DNA of 64,000 nt from Micromussa lordhowensis (Eukaryota; Cnidaria; Anthozoa; Scleractinia; Lobophylliidae): contig OZ026595.1 of the NCBI GenBank assembly GCA_964020085.1, forward strand, positions 1,548,501-1,612,500. The letters are read 5' to 3'. Below the pieces are notes generated by a model. The model did not search any database. It was given only the letters and a program-made list of their open reading frames with translations, and had not been told where the DNA came from. Shown here one piece after another: positions 9,847 to 20,968 of the stretch. Numbering within the stretch: the stretch's first letter is position 1; the number at the start of each line of letters is the position of its first letter. Position numbers and translations under genes: made by a program.

Positions 9847-12665
9847 TATAGTAATTCACTATATATTCATATCCTTAACGTCTGTAAAGCTTGCATTCTC
9901 GAAAATAAGGAACTGGAGTGTACCTTCAAGTGCACCAGCTGCTGGGATGGAAAACGAGTATGCCGGGAACGTGCTGTTGTCGGACTTAAAGAGTGGCATC
10001 CAGCCTCAAGACCTTGTTTACCTTGTCACAACAACAAAGTACAATGCAAAAAACTCCTGCAGCTTGGTTGGTGTACCGATTGCGAATCCAAGCAGAAGGC
10101 TTTCTTAGAGCGGTTATCTTCTCGCTTTCCTCAGACGTTCCAATTGCCTATGCCAGATCCTCCCCACAACATCAAATCTGTCCGATCTGCTATATTTTGG
10201 TACTGGTTTTTTATTGATAACAGCCTTGTGAACCTGCGAATGCTCCTTGTCGTCAGAAGAGATAGCAATCCTACGGTATCATCACCAATGAAAAAGGCTG
10301 TGACACTTAAGGCCCTGAAAAACAAGGACAGAATGTCTGTCGAAACAGCAGTAGAGGTGTTGTCCCCTGAGGTTCAGCGGGTCATACCAACAGATGATGT
10401 CGTTACCACAATTGTACCTGAAATTTACACTTTTTGGCGGCAAAATAGACCAGGGATTCTAGCATGTCCTGTAGACGCTGCTGTTCATCAACCAACGGGG
10501 ACAATTTTCTTCAGCGACCAATTTACCCATCAAATCATGATATGTCTGACTTACACTGTCCTGCCACGCTTTCATCCATTGCTGGTGCGAACAGTTCAGG
10601 TTTACGTGACGGTAGAAATAGTTTGTTTCAGAATCCCTCAGGACTCTGTATCTATGCCAACCTCGTTTTCGTATGTGATAGCGGTAATGCATCAATCAGG
10701 ATCATTGACATTTCTAGACTGGTGTCAAGAAAGAAAAATGACACTCTTTTCAATGAAGCAAGTGAGTCTGAAGATCAAGACGACAGAATTCCCATTGCTA
10801 GAAAGTATACCATCACTTGCTCACTGTCTTTGATTTCGACAACTAGTTTGCAGCTGCAGAGACCGTTTTCAATTTGTACTGGACGCAAACTTATACAAGA
10901 TTATTATCCAGACTTCTATGTCGGTGACACCACACAGGGGATGGTTTTTAAGCTTACAGATGTAACAATCAACAGTTCGTGCAAGGGAAGACTACAAAAA
11001 CTGTACCCAGGACCAAACAGCAATGACAGCATTCTACCAGTCGCTCTAACTTGTTATCAAGAGAAGCTTTTCGTCGCTAATGGGCATGCCGAACAGCCAA
11101 GTATTCTTGTTTTGCATTTTAACAGAGGCGTTTTGCTACGCCGTATTGTTTCCCCTCTTCTCCCGTCTCCCTCTGGATTGTGCCTTGTTGACACGCATCT
11201 CTTCGTTTCAAGTAACAGCCACTGCATCATTAAACTACCCATTATGAATGACAATGAGGAAGTGGAGTTATACTGTGGAAAACCCAACGAGCCTGGAAAT
11301 CAGGATGGTATCGTTACGTCTGCTAGGTTTCACTCCCCTCATGGCATTGCAAACATGGGGTCAACTTTGATTGTTTGCGATACTGGAAATAAGTCTGTCC
11401 GACTTATCAGTAACGCTGGCCCTCTAAGAAAGCTTTTATCTATTGTTTTTCCCTATGCACAGTTGTTTGACCTCGATCACTACAGAGGGAAACCAAGAAA
11501 AACATTTGACGAAGCATTAACAGTAGTTGACAAGCTCGTTGAGTTTTTCGTGACGTGGGGTGAGCAAACTAGGCAAAGGACTGGGCGCGTTTCTACACAA
11601 GGTCCAGATCAAATTATTCCATACTGCACTCGTAGGTCGTTTATGTTAATGCACGAGAGTCTGGTTCGCCTGGAAAACATGCTGACGGAATTGGGTGCTA
11701 CAGACCTTCTCTCAGAAATCCGTCTGAGAGCAATGGTGACGCTGATGGTGGAAAACTTCTTTTCCCTCATGAGAAAGGACGACCCGATGCCAACTCAGTT
11801 GGAATATGGGATACGACGTGCATCTTGTGTTAGAGAGCTTCAGAAGAAGATGTATCGTGGCCAGTTTCACTACTATACAGGCCCTAAAAGTTACTACCCT
11901 GACAAAGTGATAGATGCTAGCCCTCCACCAAATGCAAAAGTTATGAATCTTGAGATAGCAATGGAGAAATTATCCCTGGATGACAAGCAACAACTCCGCG
12001 AGTTTGCTACTTCCTTTGGAAAGAGTACGAGACAGCACACCGTACGAGACAAAAGCAAAGAAGACACTGGCCATTTACCATATCAAATATCGTTTTGTAC
12101 ACAGCCACGAGAGCCAGGCTCTACAGTTCCAACCGCCTGCTTGCTTGGTGGACCAAATCCTGCAGAAAACCACGGGCCACATAATCACCTTCAGTATGAA
12201 GTATTGTTTTCCGCTCACGAGGTACTTGCTGTTAAACATGCTCGACACAGAGAACAATTTAGCTTTTTTCTCGCAGTACTGTTAAAAGATCTACTCGTGA
12301 AGACCCGAACGGGAATAGAACTGGAGTTTGCTGAAGACACGGTTGACCTTCTTTGGCTAGACAATAGCAACTCTGAGGACTCCCTCGTGTTTAAAGAGGC
12401 TTACAGGGACAACAAAAACTCACCTTATGCCATTGTCGACCGAGTGGATGCTGAGATTACCACGGAGGAGTCTGGTGGAAAACGTTATAATCTTCCTCAA
12501 AGTGAGGTAGACAGAATTGAGCGGATGTTGCAAGGAGGTTGCGATACTGACTTAGAAAGCGACAACGAAAGCCCCTCTGATGATGAGGACAGCGTTGATC
12601 AACCCCAGCGCACGCCTTACAGTACAAGGACGGGACGATCTGCCACGCGACTCAGGCTGTATTAG
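9847..12665 (+). CDS. Transposase-like protein with inserted NHL beta-propeller (one frameshift)
   Basis: Frame A (9847 to about 10545) encodes a Cys-rich module (CKAC, FKCTSCWDG, CLPCHNN, WCTDCES) and a block with MPDPPHNIKSVRSA. After a single frame change near 10535-10548, frame B runs to the stop at 12663-12665. Frame B contains about six NHL-like blades (PSGLCIYANLVFVCDSGN, HSPHGIANMGSTLIVCDTGN), then a helical C-terminal part with MVENFFSLMR and an acidic tail. The Asp of TDCES (10078), the Asp of DPPH (10156) and the Glu of VENFFS (11751) fit the order of RNase H-fold transposases of P/Kolobok type, with the propeller placed between the second Asp and the Glu. It is essentially intronless, unlike neighbouring genes, and lies in the intron of a dead transporter, so it looks mobile. 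The start codon is uncertain. An alternative reading is a host gene family with NHL repeats. Confidence 0.6.
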
Positions 12666-13123
12666 TGACCTTGATAGAACCATACAGATAAGTTGTTGCC
12701 ATGCTCAAAAGATCTGCTCTGCTGGGATCCACACCCGGTTCATCACCCCTGCTTCTCTTCAAAGATGTCTGCAAACGTGACTTGAAGAAGGCAGCGATAA
12801 GCCCTGACTCACGGGAATCCACACCAGTAAACTGAAAGGCTTGGGATGCCGGCGTTAGCCATGGAGGTCAGACAGCTGGAGACAGTAGGAACACTCAGTC
12901 AACAGCAAGAAGAGCCAGTCAAAAAGCGAGGGCAGCCACGCCATGTACCTTCCTCTGCGACTAATGTGGAAAGGACTGCCACTCCAGGGTGGGCCTCTAC
13001 AGCTACTCGAGCAAGTGAAAACGGACTAACGGAATGTTTTATGCTGTACTATCATCTTTCGAGATGGACGGATGCCAAGAAGAAGGCTGTTGCCATGCGG
13101 TATGTTAATGAGTGCATGACGTT

Positions 13124-13334
13124 ACTGCGCCTTTCAATAACATGCGGACTCTGAAATTCTAAGCTCAAATGACAAATGCGTTTTTTGCTACCGTCAATCA
13201 AACGTTCGGCGGCTCCTCCCAGCTTCCGACCATGTTGTCTGAACTGTGCTCGACGATTTGATTTGATTGTCGCGCTCGGCAGTAGTCGGAAGCTGGGTAT
13301 TTTAGAGTCCGCATGTTATTGAAAGGTGCAGTAA
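13124..13334. repeat. Short MITE with 35-bp inverted ends
   Basis: Ends CTGCGCCTTTCAATAACATG and CATGTTATTGAAAGGTGCAG are inverted copies. An inner inverted pair CCCAGCTTCCGAC / GTCGGAAGCTGGG lies at 13217-13229 and 13285-13297. The outermost bases on both sides are TA, compatible with a TA target (Tc1/mariner-like MITE), but two bases are weak evidence. Confidence 0.65.
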
Positions 13335-14396
13335 TCCCTGTATGCGAGAATTCTGCAAGCTCGATGTGAACGTTTTGCACAGTGAGCTCATATTCAAACT
13401 CTTTCCGAAACTATTTGTTTTCACCATTGAAAACAGGTACGTGTGGACTGGGCCAACCGAAGGCTCAACAAAAGCAGAGTGAGAGAGTATCGAGAGAGTA
13501 ATACCTCGGTATCATTTCTCTCGGGAATTTAAATTCCACGATTCGTCAAGACTGATGATATTTTAACCAGAAAATAAGTTTGGCACATAAAAACAAATGT
13601 AACGTATACATTTTTTATTTCAGTGTTGTTTTAGTTTTCTGAATAAAAAATTTCAAAATGAATCATGAATTTCGGAAAAAAAGTGGTAATGAATCATGAA
13701 TCATTGGGGTAAAAATGACAGGAATCACGAATATCGAAATTCAAATGATTCCGCTTCCACCCCCTAATATATGTATTCCCCTTAAATCCATTGTAAAAAT
13801 GGATAAATAAAGCTTAATATTATTAAACAGGAGAACAATAAGTATATCAAAATATACAACAAAATTAAAAAGTCCATTCTAATCGATTATTACAAAGAAC
13901 TTCACAACGATGTACAGTCGAACCCCTCAGTTAACTGGCCGCCCTCAGGGAAATGGGAGGTGGCTGCTTTATAGGGGTTGTTGACCGCTTAACAGAGGTT
14001 GGTGTACCTTGAATTAGTTTTCACCATCGGGTTAACTTCTTAGTGAACATGGTGTGTCACTTCATGACAATCACGAAGGTCGTGTGTTTGAATATTTTTA
14101 TCACTCGTCACCTTCTATTTCGGACTCTTTTATGCCATCGCCTTTTCCAAAACAAATTTCAGTTTCCGATTTTGGGTGGCCGTTTAATAGTGGTAAACAC
14201 AATAGAAAAACCCTCAGCGGGACTACCAAAAGGCGGCCACGGAAACTTAGTAGAGGTCGCCGGCTAATGGGTATATTTTACAGACAATAATTTTGGAAAG
14301 GCCATATCATTTCTTCCTCTTCCTTTGCAACCGCCTACTTTCTTTCTCTGAAACTGAACTCACGACGAAATACGACAGTGTCGTTCCTATTCTTAG
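13335..14396. other. Pseudogene intron sequence, no exon seen
   Basis: AT-rich non-coding sequence. I searched it for the missing transporter exons (the GRR motif after TM2) and saw none. Two GC-rich patches near 13920-14000 and 14175-14270 share GGCCGCC/GGCGGCC words in inverted order and may be a degraded foldback. Confidence 0.45.
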
Positions 14397-15350
14397 GTCT
14401 ACATTGCTGAGATTGTAGCTGCACGGTTGCGTGGCATGCTGGGTTCTGTTAATCAACTGGCAGTCACAGTCGGCCTCTTACTGTCCTTTGTCATGAGTTC
14501 CCTGTGCAAGTGGAGGTGGCTGGCATTTGTGGGTGCAGTTCTCTCAGCACTGCTCCTCAAGCTGATGTTTTCCATGCCTGAGACACCTCGTTGATTCCTG
14601 GGAAAGAACAGAAGAAGAGAAGAATTGAGTGCCCTGCTTTGGCTACAAGGACCTGATGCTGACGTTGAAGAAGAATGCGCGGGAATCGAGGCAAGTCTTG
14701 GTAAGTCCAATGCTCCATTGGTGTTCACGAGGTTTATGGAAGAGATTTTTCAAGATCATACACTTTAGTGTCTGTTCTATTGGTCTTATTTTGAGCCCGG
14801 GATGGACTCCTTTGTGAAAAGGTCGTGGATTCTTGTCGTCTTTCTTAGGCCGGGATGTAAATCACAGATTTTGATCTCACTTAGCGTGTTCAGAACGAAA
14901 CGTCACTATTTTTAGCGGTAAGGTATCCTTGAGGGCTGATCTCAAAGAGATAATGAACAACGCGGTCATGTCCGTTTTAAGGACATCTGAGGGTTAAAAT
15001 AAAACTGGAGCGATGATCCGATTAGTGTCCTTTATGGGTTTCATTCAATTGACTATCGCTCATAGATAAAAGGGCAAGTAGTCTACTTGTTTTAGTAGAC
15101 ACTCCCAGGGGTTACAGCACAAAACCAACAATTTTGTGTATTTTTAAGCCTAAAATTATGAATAATTTTCAGTTTCAAGAACAGCGCCCGCGATCGTTGT
15201 CTATTAGCGACTAGTAGAGAGCGAAGAGAGAACCAATCAGATACGCGGATTTCCAATAGAACACAGCTGAGTGGGTACTTAACGTATTGTAGCTATAACA
15301 ATTTCAGAAAATGTTTGAGGGCCAAACATAAGCTGCCTGAACCTACCACA

Positions 15351-15369
15351 GGGGGGGGGGGGGGGGGGG
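15351..15369. repeat. Poly-G run (19 G)
   Basis: Uninterrupted G run in an intron of the SLC2A pseudogene, the second in the window. Confidence 0.9.
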
Positions 15370-15598
15370 CGACGATTTGTATTTTCTTTGAAAAAAGTAT
15401 GGATTGAATTAATTAAGTAATTTTAATTATCTTTTGACAGAGCATCGTGAGCGACTTCAATTCCGTGAAGTGTTATCACCAGTGATAGCAAAACCCTTGA
15501 TAATCAGCATTGGCTTAATGGTTTTCCAACCATTTTGTGGGGTTAATGCAATGCTCTTTAACGCTGCAACCATCTTTGGAACGGCAGGCTTCTCGAAT

Positions 15599-15744
15599 AC
15601 AATACTTATTTTTTTTTTTTATTTAACCACGCTACATTTAGGAGCGAAAAACGCTCGTTAAAACATGTGCGTGCTAAAAACAATGTATACAATTAATACA
15701 GTACAATATATACAATTTATAAAAAATATATACAATTAATAATC

Positions 15745-15786
<42 letters not shown>

Positions 15787-16033
15787 TAAAAGATGTATAA
15801 AAACATTATTTCATTTATAATAATCATTTAATAAACGTTTAAAAGTTGAAAGATCCTCTGCTTCCCTTATAAATGAAGGTAATGAGTTCCAAATCCTGGC
15901 GGCAATGAAAGAAAAAGACTTGTGACGCCATTCCAAATTACATCTAGGCATCTCCAAAATTGTTCCAGACCCCCTTAGATTATAGGAGCATAACTTAATT
16001 TTAAAGAAATTTTGAATATAAATTTTGAAATTT
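15599..16033 (-). mobile_element. 5'-truncated LINE inserted in a coding exon
   Basis: On the minus strand the peptide ARIWNSLPSFIREAEDLSTF is the typical C-terminus of a non-LTR retrotransposon polymerase. The 3' tail (T-rich in the + strand, from about 15608) abuts the transporter codons G-F-S-N. The hexamer TCGAAT occurs on both sides (15593-15598 and 16034-16039). Removing the insert and one copy restores GFSN|GKLVSI, a continuous sugar-transporter exon. A 35-A run at 15750-15784 lies inside the insert. Confidence 0.85.
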
Positions 16034-16656
16034 TCGAATGGAAAACTTGTCTCCATTACAGTGGGTTTGGTTCAGTTCTTCGGTACAGGTTTGGCCTGTT
16101 TGCTCGTGAACAAGGCGGGACGGCGGATTTTGCTATGGACCACGGCACTTGGGATGTGTGTGTCTCTTGTAGCGCTTGGGGTATATTTTGAAATCTACAT
16201 CGAACCACCAACACCGCCACCAACAGAAGGGTTCTCGGCTGGCAACATAGTCTCCCTACTGGGTCCCAGACGTCATTCTGTTCCAGCTAAATCAATCTCC
16301 TGGCTGTCCATGGTGTGTATTGTTCTGTTTTACTTCTTTTTCTCCCTTGCATGGGGACCCGTCCCGTGGCTTCTCATGTCAGAAATATTTCCCCTGTGAG
16401 CACGTGGCCCAGCTAGCAGCTTTGCAACTCTGACCAGTTGGGTAATGGCTTTTATTGTGACCAAGACATTTAAATCCACGGTAGCACAACACTCACCAAT
16501 CAAGGCGTCTATTTGTTCTATGCTGGATTTTGTTTACTGGCATTTCTGTTTGTTTGTCTTCTTATACCAGAGACAAAGGGAAAGACCCTGGAGGGGATAG
16601 AAGCTTTGTTTGACAAACATCGGGTGGCTTTCAGGAAATTGAGTAACAATTGTTGA

Positions 16657-17050
16657 AAACGTTTTTCTAAATAATTGTTTAAATACTTTTACAAAACGGG
16701 GTACAGTCCGATGTCTGTTATTATAGACACCTCTTCCTGCTAAGATGACAGTGTATTAATTAAAAGACTCGCAGGTTAGGTGAGTTTCCACTTTTTACAA
16801 TGATATCAATGATTTCTCTTTTATTTGAATGTTCTACGTGGAATGCTTGATGTGGAACATTATATCTTTGGATCCTCTTAGTTCGGGAGCTAATTGTTCG
16901 GTGACCAGTTTAATTACACTGCCTAAACAGATTAAGGTCTATACGCTATACGCAGAAATGACGAAAACTGTCTCGGTCGAAATTTACTCTTCGGTGGTAA
17001 TAAAGCTATTCTTCAGTAGAAAAATGTATTTTAGTTTGCTTAGTCTCTCA
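16657..17050. other. Convergent intergenic region
   Basis: Lies between the 3' end of the SLC2A pseudogene and the stop codon of the minus-strand receptor gene. No gene or clear repeat is seen. Confidence 0.5.
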
Positions 17051-17911
17051 TCAGTTTTGACTTGGAAATAGATTTCGCAATGTTTCCATGATACTGTGTC
17101 GAATGTGTCTCATTTTCCAGCAGTAAATAAGAGGATTAACAGATGAATTGAGAAGCATCAAGGTCTGTAAGTAAAGATGTAAACCTCTTTTCAAATGGTT
17201 GTTTGGTGCAGGGAACATATCGACTATTCCTAGGCAATACATCGGCAAATAACAAACCAAAAACACAAGATATACGTAAAATGTACTGATGGCAGATTTT
17301 CTCCGCCTGGCAACATTTGCCATTTCATCATTCTGTAGTTCTTGTTGTACTTGGAAGACTCGAATTTGGTTTGTATGGCGTCGCACAGCAAGATAAATTC
17401 TACAATAAACAAGTGTTCCACAAATAAAACAAAGGCCAGCAATGATGATGTAGACAAGCTTGGTAGTATCGAAAGAGGTCCACAACCACATGGACGAAAG
17501 AATTGCAGCAAGGATCCATGTTGAGACCACCACAGCAACAACACGCTCAGGAGTTACAAGTTCCCGATATCTGAGATGAAGATGAACAGCCAAGAATCTG
17601 TCGACACTGATGGCCACGACGGTAAAGAACGACGTGTAAATAAATACGAATGTGATGCTGTTAAGCACGTTGAGTGGGATATAAGAAGGACTGATCAGGC
17701 TTGCGATTTGCAAAGGTTGAACGAGTAAACCAACACTAAGATCAGAAACAGCGAGACTCAGGAGCAATGTTTTCAAAGGCTTTGGCAACGACGACGTTTT
17801 TCTTGTTGCGTGGATTGTTAAAATGTTCAACATGATGGCGGTGTAGGCTGAAAAAGCGTTGAACACAGAATTAATGATGTTCGATGAGTACAGCGGGTCA
17901 GCTGGATTCAT
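17051..17911 (-). CDS. Class A (rhodopsin-like) GPCR, orphan
   Basis: An intronless frame of 286 residues starting at ATG 17909-17911 (MNPADPL); the open frame continues upstream without another ATG. Seven hydrophobic segments are present. Class A marks are LAVSDL in TM2 (Asp 2.50), DRF in place of DRY at the end of TM3, CYLP in TM6 (the usual Trp is Tyr), and NPLIY in TM7. Position 3.32 is Thr, not Asp, so it is not an aminergic receptor. The third intracellular loop is basic (NVARRRKSA). The N-terminus is short with no obvious signal peptide. The ligand is unknown; loosely, it resembles the large cnidarian set of adenosine/melanocortin/peptide-like orphan receptors. It should signal from the plasma membrane through G proteins. 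Confidence 0.9.
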   Translation of the reverse strand: MNPADPLYSSNIINSVFNAFSAYTAIMLNILTIHATRKTSSLPKPLKTLLLSLAVSDLSVGLLVQPLQIASLISPSYIPLNVLNSITFVFIYTSFFTVVAISVDRFLAVHLHLRYRELVTPERVVAVVVSTWILAAILSSMWLWTSFDTTKLVYIIIAGLCFICGTLVYCRIYLAVRRHTNQIRVFQVQQELQNDEMANVARRRKSAISTFYVYLVFLVCYLPMYCLGIVDMFPAPNNHLKRGLHLYLQTLMLLNSSVNPLIYCWKMRHIRHSIMETLRNLFPSQN

Positions 17912-18289
17912 TTTACGTACGGCTTGAAATTTGAAAAACAGCACTGAGTAGGCGATGTTGTTCTGAAGTTGCACCGTATATGGAGCGCCGTAAATTGAGC
18001 TGTTGCTTTATTACCACTTCTCGTCTAGGACAGATGAATACGGTACTAAACTGGCATCTGTTTCATGTAAAATAATCTACAAAAGTTAAACACAGATAAT
18101 CATTTGCCATTCTAATTGTATAAATTAATGATTCGGTTTTCGTTTTGCGGAAGACTGCTGTCGTGCAGGAAAACCAAAATATCTTGTAAAATATATAGAA
18201 ATATATGTAATACATAACGTAAGTTATTTCGTGCTAAAGCAAAAATTGAAAGTCTGGTTTTGGAAATTCCATAATATTGTGAGATAGAA

Positions 18290-18625
18290 AACGGTGTTGA
18301 ATTTCAATTTGAGTTTGGGTAACAACCAAGGTCATGATTTTAGCTTTCTTTAATTCTCATTTCTGAATCGGATTCACTAAGTTCGCTTTCCTTTAAGGCA
18401 GAAAAATCCTTTTTGAATGTAGTTGTATTTTCCATTTTCCATAAATATGACAGTTGGATGAAAGTGTTCAATTTCAATTTGAAGATGCTTAACAAGGAAA
18501 AATGGGATTAGATTCCAACTCTCGAATTCATTTTCGAAATTGAAATTGTTGGAAAAAAATGTGTTGAATTTCAATTTAAATTGCATAACGAAAGGTGGGA
18601 TTCGAACTTTCCATTTCATTTTGCA
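18290..18625. repeat. Three dispersed copies of a GTGTTNAATTTCAATTT unit
   Basis: GTGTTGAATTTCAATTT at about 18292 and 18561, and GTGTTCAATTTCAATTT at about 18464. The last two are followed by GG(A/-)TTNGA and CGAA/TTCATTTT words in the same order. The copies are imperfect tandem remnants, with inverted AATTGAAATT segments between them. Confidence 0.6.
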
Positions 18626-19235
18626 ACTTTACTCAAAGTAGTATATTTCCAGATGCACTTGTCCGTGACTATTGTTTGATTGCAAACAGGCGGAAATTTC
18701 CACAAAACATCTTTACGTTTAATGACGCATTTACTGTGTAGTGCTGTCACAACAAATGAGTTTACTCTACTCACTTTATGAAGTGTTTTCGCCCGTTAAT
18801 TTAAATAACCGTAACATTGGCTATTTAATTAGAATGCGGTATTAAACAATGAACTAAACGGTTTTCCTGTAAAAATACTTGTAGTCATTTTTTCTTACTT
18901 TATCGACCAAGCTTTACGTGATGCTTATTTGTGGTTTGCGGCTTTTGCAGAGGTGAATGTCCCTTGCAAATAACGGGAAAGCGAACGGGAAAATATTTAA
19001 AAGAGCGTTTAAATATCTAATTAGGAGAGGTTTTAAATTTCGTGTAGAATCGCATAATTGAATAAAATCTTGCATTCTGATTGGTTTACGAAGCGAGGTA
19101 TTTAGCGCGGAATTGCGAGTTGAAAACGAGGCTCGGTGATATTGTTTCGCATCTACGTCATCTATCTCATCTATCTCAGGATAAAACCAAACTGCTGTTT
19201 TCTTTTTTTCTCATTTTATTCAATTGTGCGATTCA

Positions 19236-19282
19236 AGGAAAATTCATTACCTGACTCGTGAATTCCGCGTTAAATTGCACTT

Positions 19283-19330
<48 letters not shown>

Positions 19331-19380
19331 TTCGCGTGCAATTTAACGCGGAATTCCCTCGTCAGGTAATGAATTTTCCT
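19236..19380. repeat. Large near-perfect palindrome
   Basis: The left arm AGGAAAATTCATTACCTGAC... and right arm ...GTCAGGTAATGAATTTTCCT pair over about 60 bp each, around a short loop TCATCGCTTCGCGATTC that itself contains TCGCTTCGCGA. The arms include GTGCGATATCGGTTTT and its complement. Part of a recurrent cnidarian-style foldback by its look; no coding. Confidence 0.85.
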
Positions 19381-20968
19381 ATAGAATAGCGAAGCGCGCG
19401 AGGCCTAAAAATAGAATGCAAATGATTATATCCCCCACGAGGCTCATGCAACATCCGCGTATTCTGAGAGAACTAGAGGGGATCTAGGCGAAGTTTTCGT
19501 TTCAAAAATGTGTTTTAGGAACACCGGCTGTTTTAGAAAGGGTTTTAGGGAAATCGTCCGCCACTTCGATTTGTTTGTCTGAGTCTTGTCTGAGTCATGA
19601 CGTCACTCGCGCGCTTTGCTATTCTATTTTAAAAGTACATTACCTGCAAAAAATTTCGGACGATTTTAGTTTCAGGAAAAAAAAGTCCGAAATTTTAGGC
19701 GTTCGAAATATTTACAGTACAGTATAAAACTTTGAAGTAGCTGTAAAGCTGAAGTTTCCCTTATGCCGGACGTTTTGGAGCGAACTCTAGTTGAGACACA
19801 TACTTAACGGCTTGATAGAATTTGTGTTGTTTTCCCGTTGGTGTGTTTTGTAAAACTTTGAAGGTGCAGTAAAACTATCATTTCACAGTTGTTGTCAACT
19901 CGTGTTTTCTAGGCGTAAATTTTATTTTCGCTATGCTTCAGCAAAGTGTGCAAAATTATTGCCGGAAATTTGTCCGAAATAAGATGACTGAAGTGTCCGA
20001 AAATTAAACGTCTGAAATTTTAACGACCGAAGTTTTTTGGTTTACTTGTCAAACCGTTGTACATTGCAGCGATGGTCAACCGTTTCTGGTGCAAAGACCC
20101 TACCGGTTAATAGAGGCGAAAAGCACTGTGTGGATGAAAGTGGGCCCAAACGCGTAGCAAGCTGGCAAAAAATCGAGGGACAAAAACGAAGGGTCCGTTA
20201 CTTATCAGACGTATTTCCGGCTGTCACTTGGTTCCGGCGGCGGTACTACTGGTCCGTCATAGGTATACAGACGTAACAAAGAGGCTGCAGTCAAAAAGTT
20301 CATTTAAATCTTCTCTTTATTACAGAAAACAAAAAATTCTTTAAGTTCAATGACATGAAAACTCGTTTTCCTATATATACACACACTGAACTGTTGAACT
20401 AAGATAAACATTAATAAACAGTTTAAATTCCGAGAATTTGCCATGCCAATGATATTCTGAAACTTTGTTGACTCCCAATATTAAGTTTTTCTCTTTCCTT
20501 TAATCTCTAAAGTATTTTCAATTAATAAAAAAAAGAAAAATTTAAAACTATTATTGGCCTCTAGGTTCCTTAAAGGATAAAATATGTCTATAAGGGGTCT
20601 TATAAAGGCGACCGAAGAAAATCACATGAACATTACGTACATCATAACTGCAATTTTGCCTGTACTTATACATAGTGTCACACAGCGTATCTGTTTTTTT
20701 GCTAATCTAACATGTATCTTGCCCCTTCATCTCAGACGCCATTTAGATAGACACCTGAACTACAACAATGTAACATTTCCATTCTAATGTGATCTACAGA
20801 GATCCCTGCAGTCCTCAATTGGTTGTTGCTTAGTTACGAATGTCACGTGCGAATACTAAACAACCAATCAGAAAACTGTAGAGCTAAGACAACACTATAG
20901 CTAGATGGATTCCCGGATGATTCTCTTGAGCAGGGTTAAGAATGAGCGTTCATGGAGCGAGTTCTCTT

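Larger units (their letters stand above)
9561..16656 (+). pseudogene. SLC2A (GLUT/Tret1-like) sugar transporter pseudogene
   Basis: Recognisable parts are 9561-9700 (TM1: LGPLSSGYCLGYSS...LTDQQGSWFS), 14397-14700 (VYIAEI...RLRGMLGSVNQL, MPETPR), 15441-15598 (QPFCGVNAMLFNA) and 16034-16656 (VNKAGRR, WGPVPWLLMSEIFPL, PETKGKTLEGIEALF). These are sugar-porter family signatures, in order. Disabling lesions are: TGA at 14592-14594 where the family has an aromatic residue after PETPR; TGA at 16397-16399 replacing the Arg after EIFPL; a 2-bp insertion near 16490; and a LINE inside the coding exon at 15599-16033. The exons for about TM2-TM4 are missing between 9700 and 14397, where the NHL/transposase-like unit now sits. 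The surviving splice sites (TCG|GTAAGT, CTTG|GTAAGT) show it was once spliced. It is not expected to make a transporter. Confidence 0.85.
17912..20968. other. Intergenic region with dispersed repeats
   Basis: Upstream of the orphan receptor and downstream of the SLC46-like gene. It contains the GTGTTNAATTTCAATTT repeat (18292-18620) and a 145-bp palindrome (19236-19380). The frame at 20037-20276 has no recognisable domain. An inverted CAAT-type pair near 20818-20872 (CAATTGGTTGTT / AACAACCAAT) is a minor hairpin. Confidence 0.5.

Noticed and set aside
17912..17974. N-terminal extension of the orphan receptor
   Set aside because: The extended frame starts at a non-ATG codon; the first ATG at 17909-17911 already precedes TM1.
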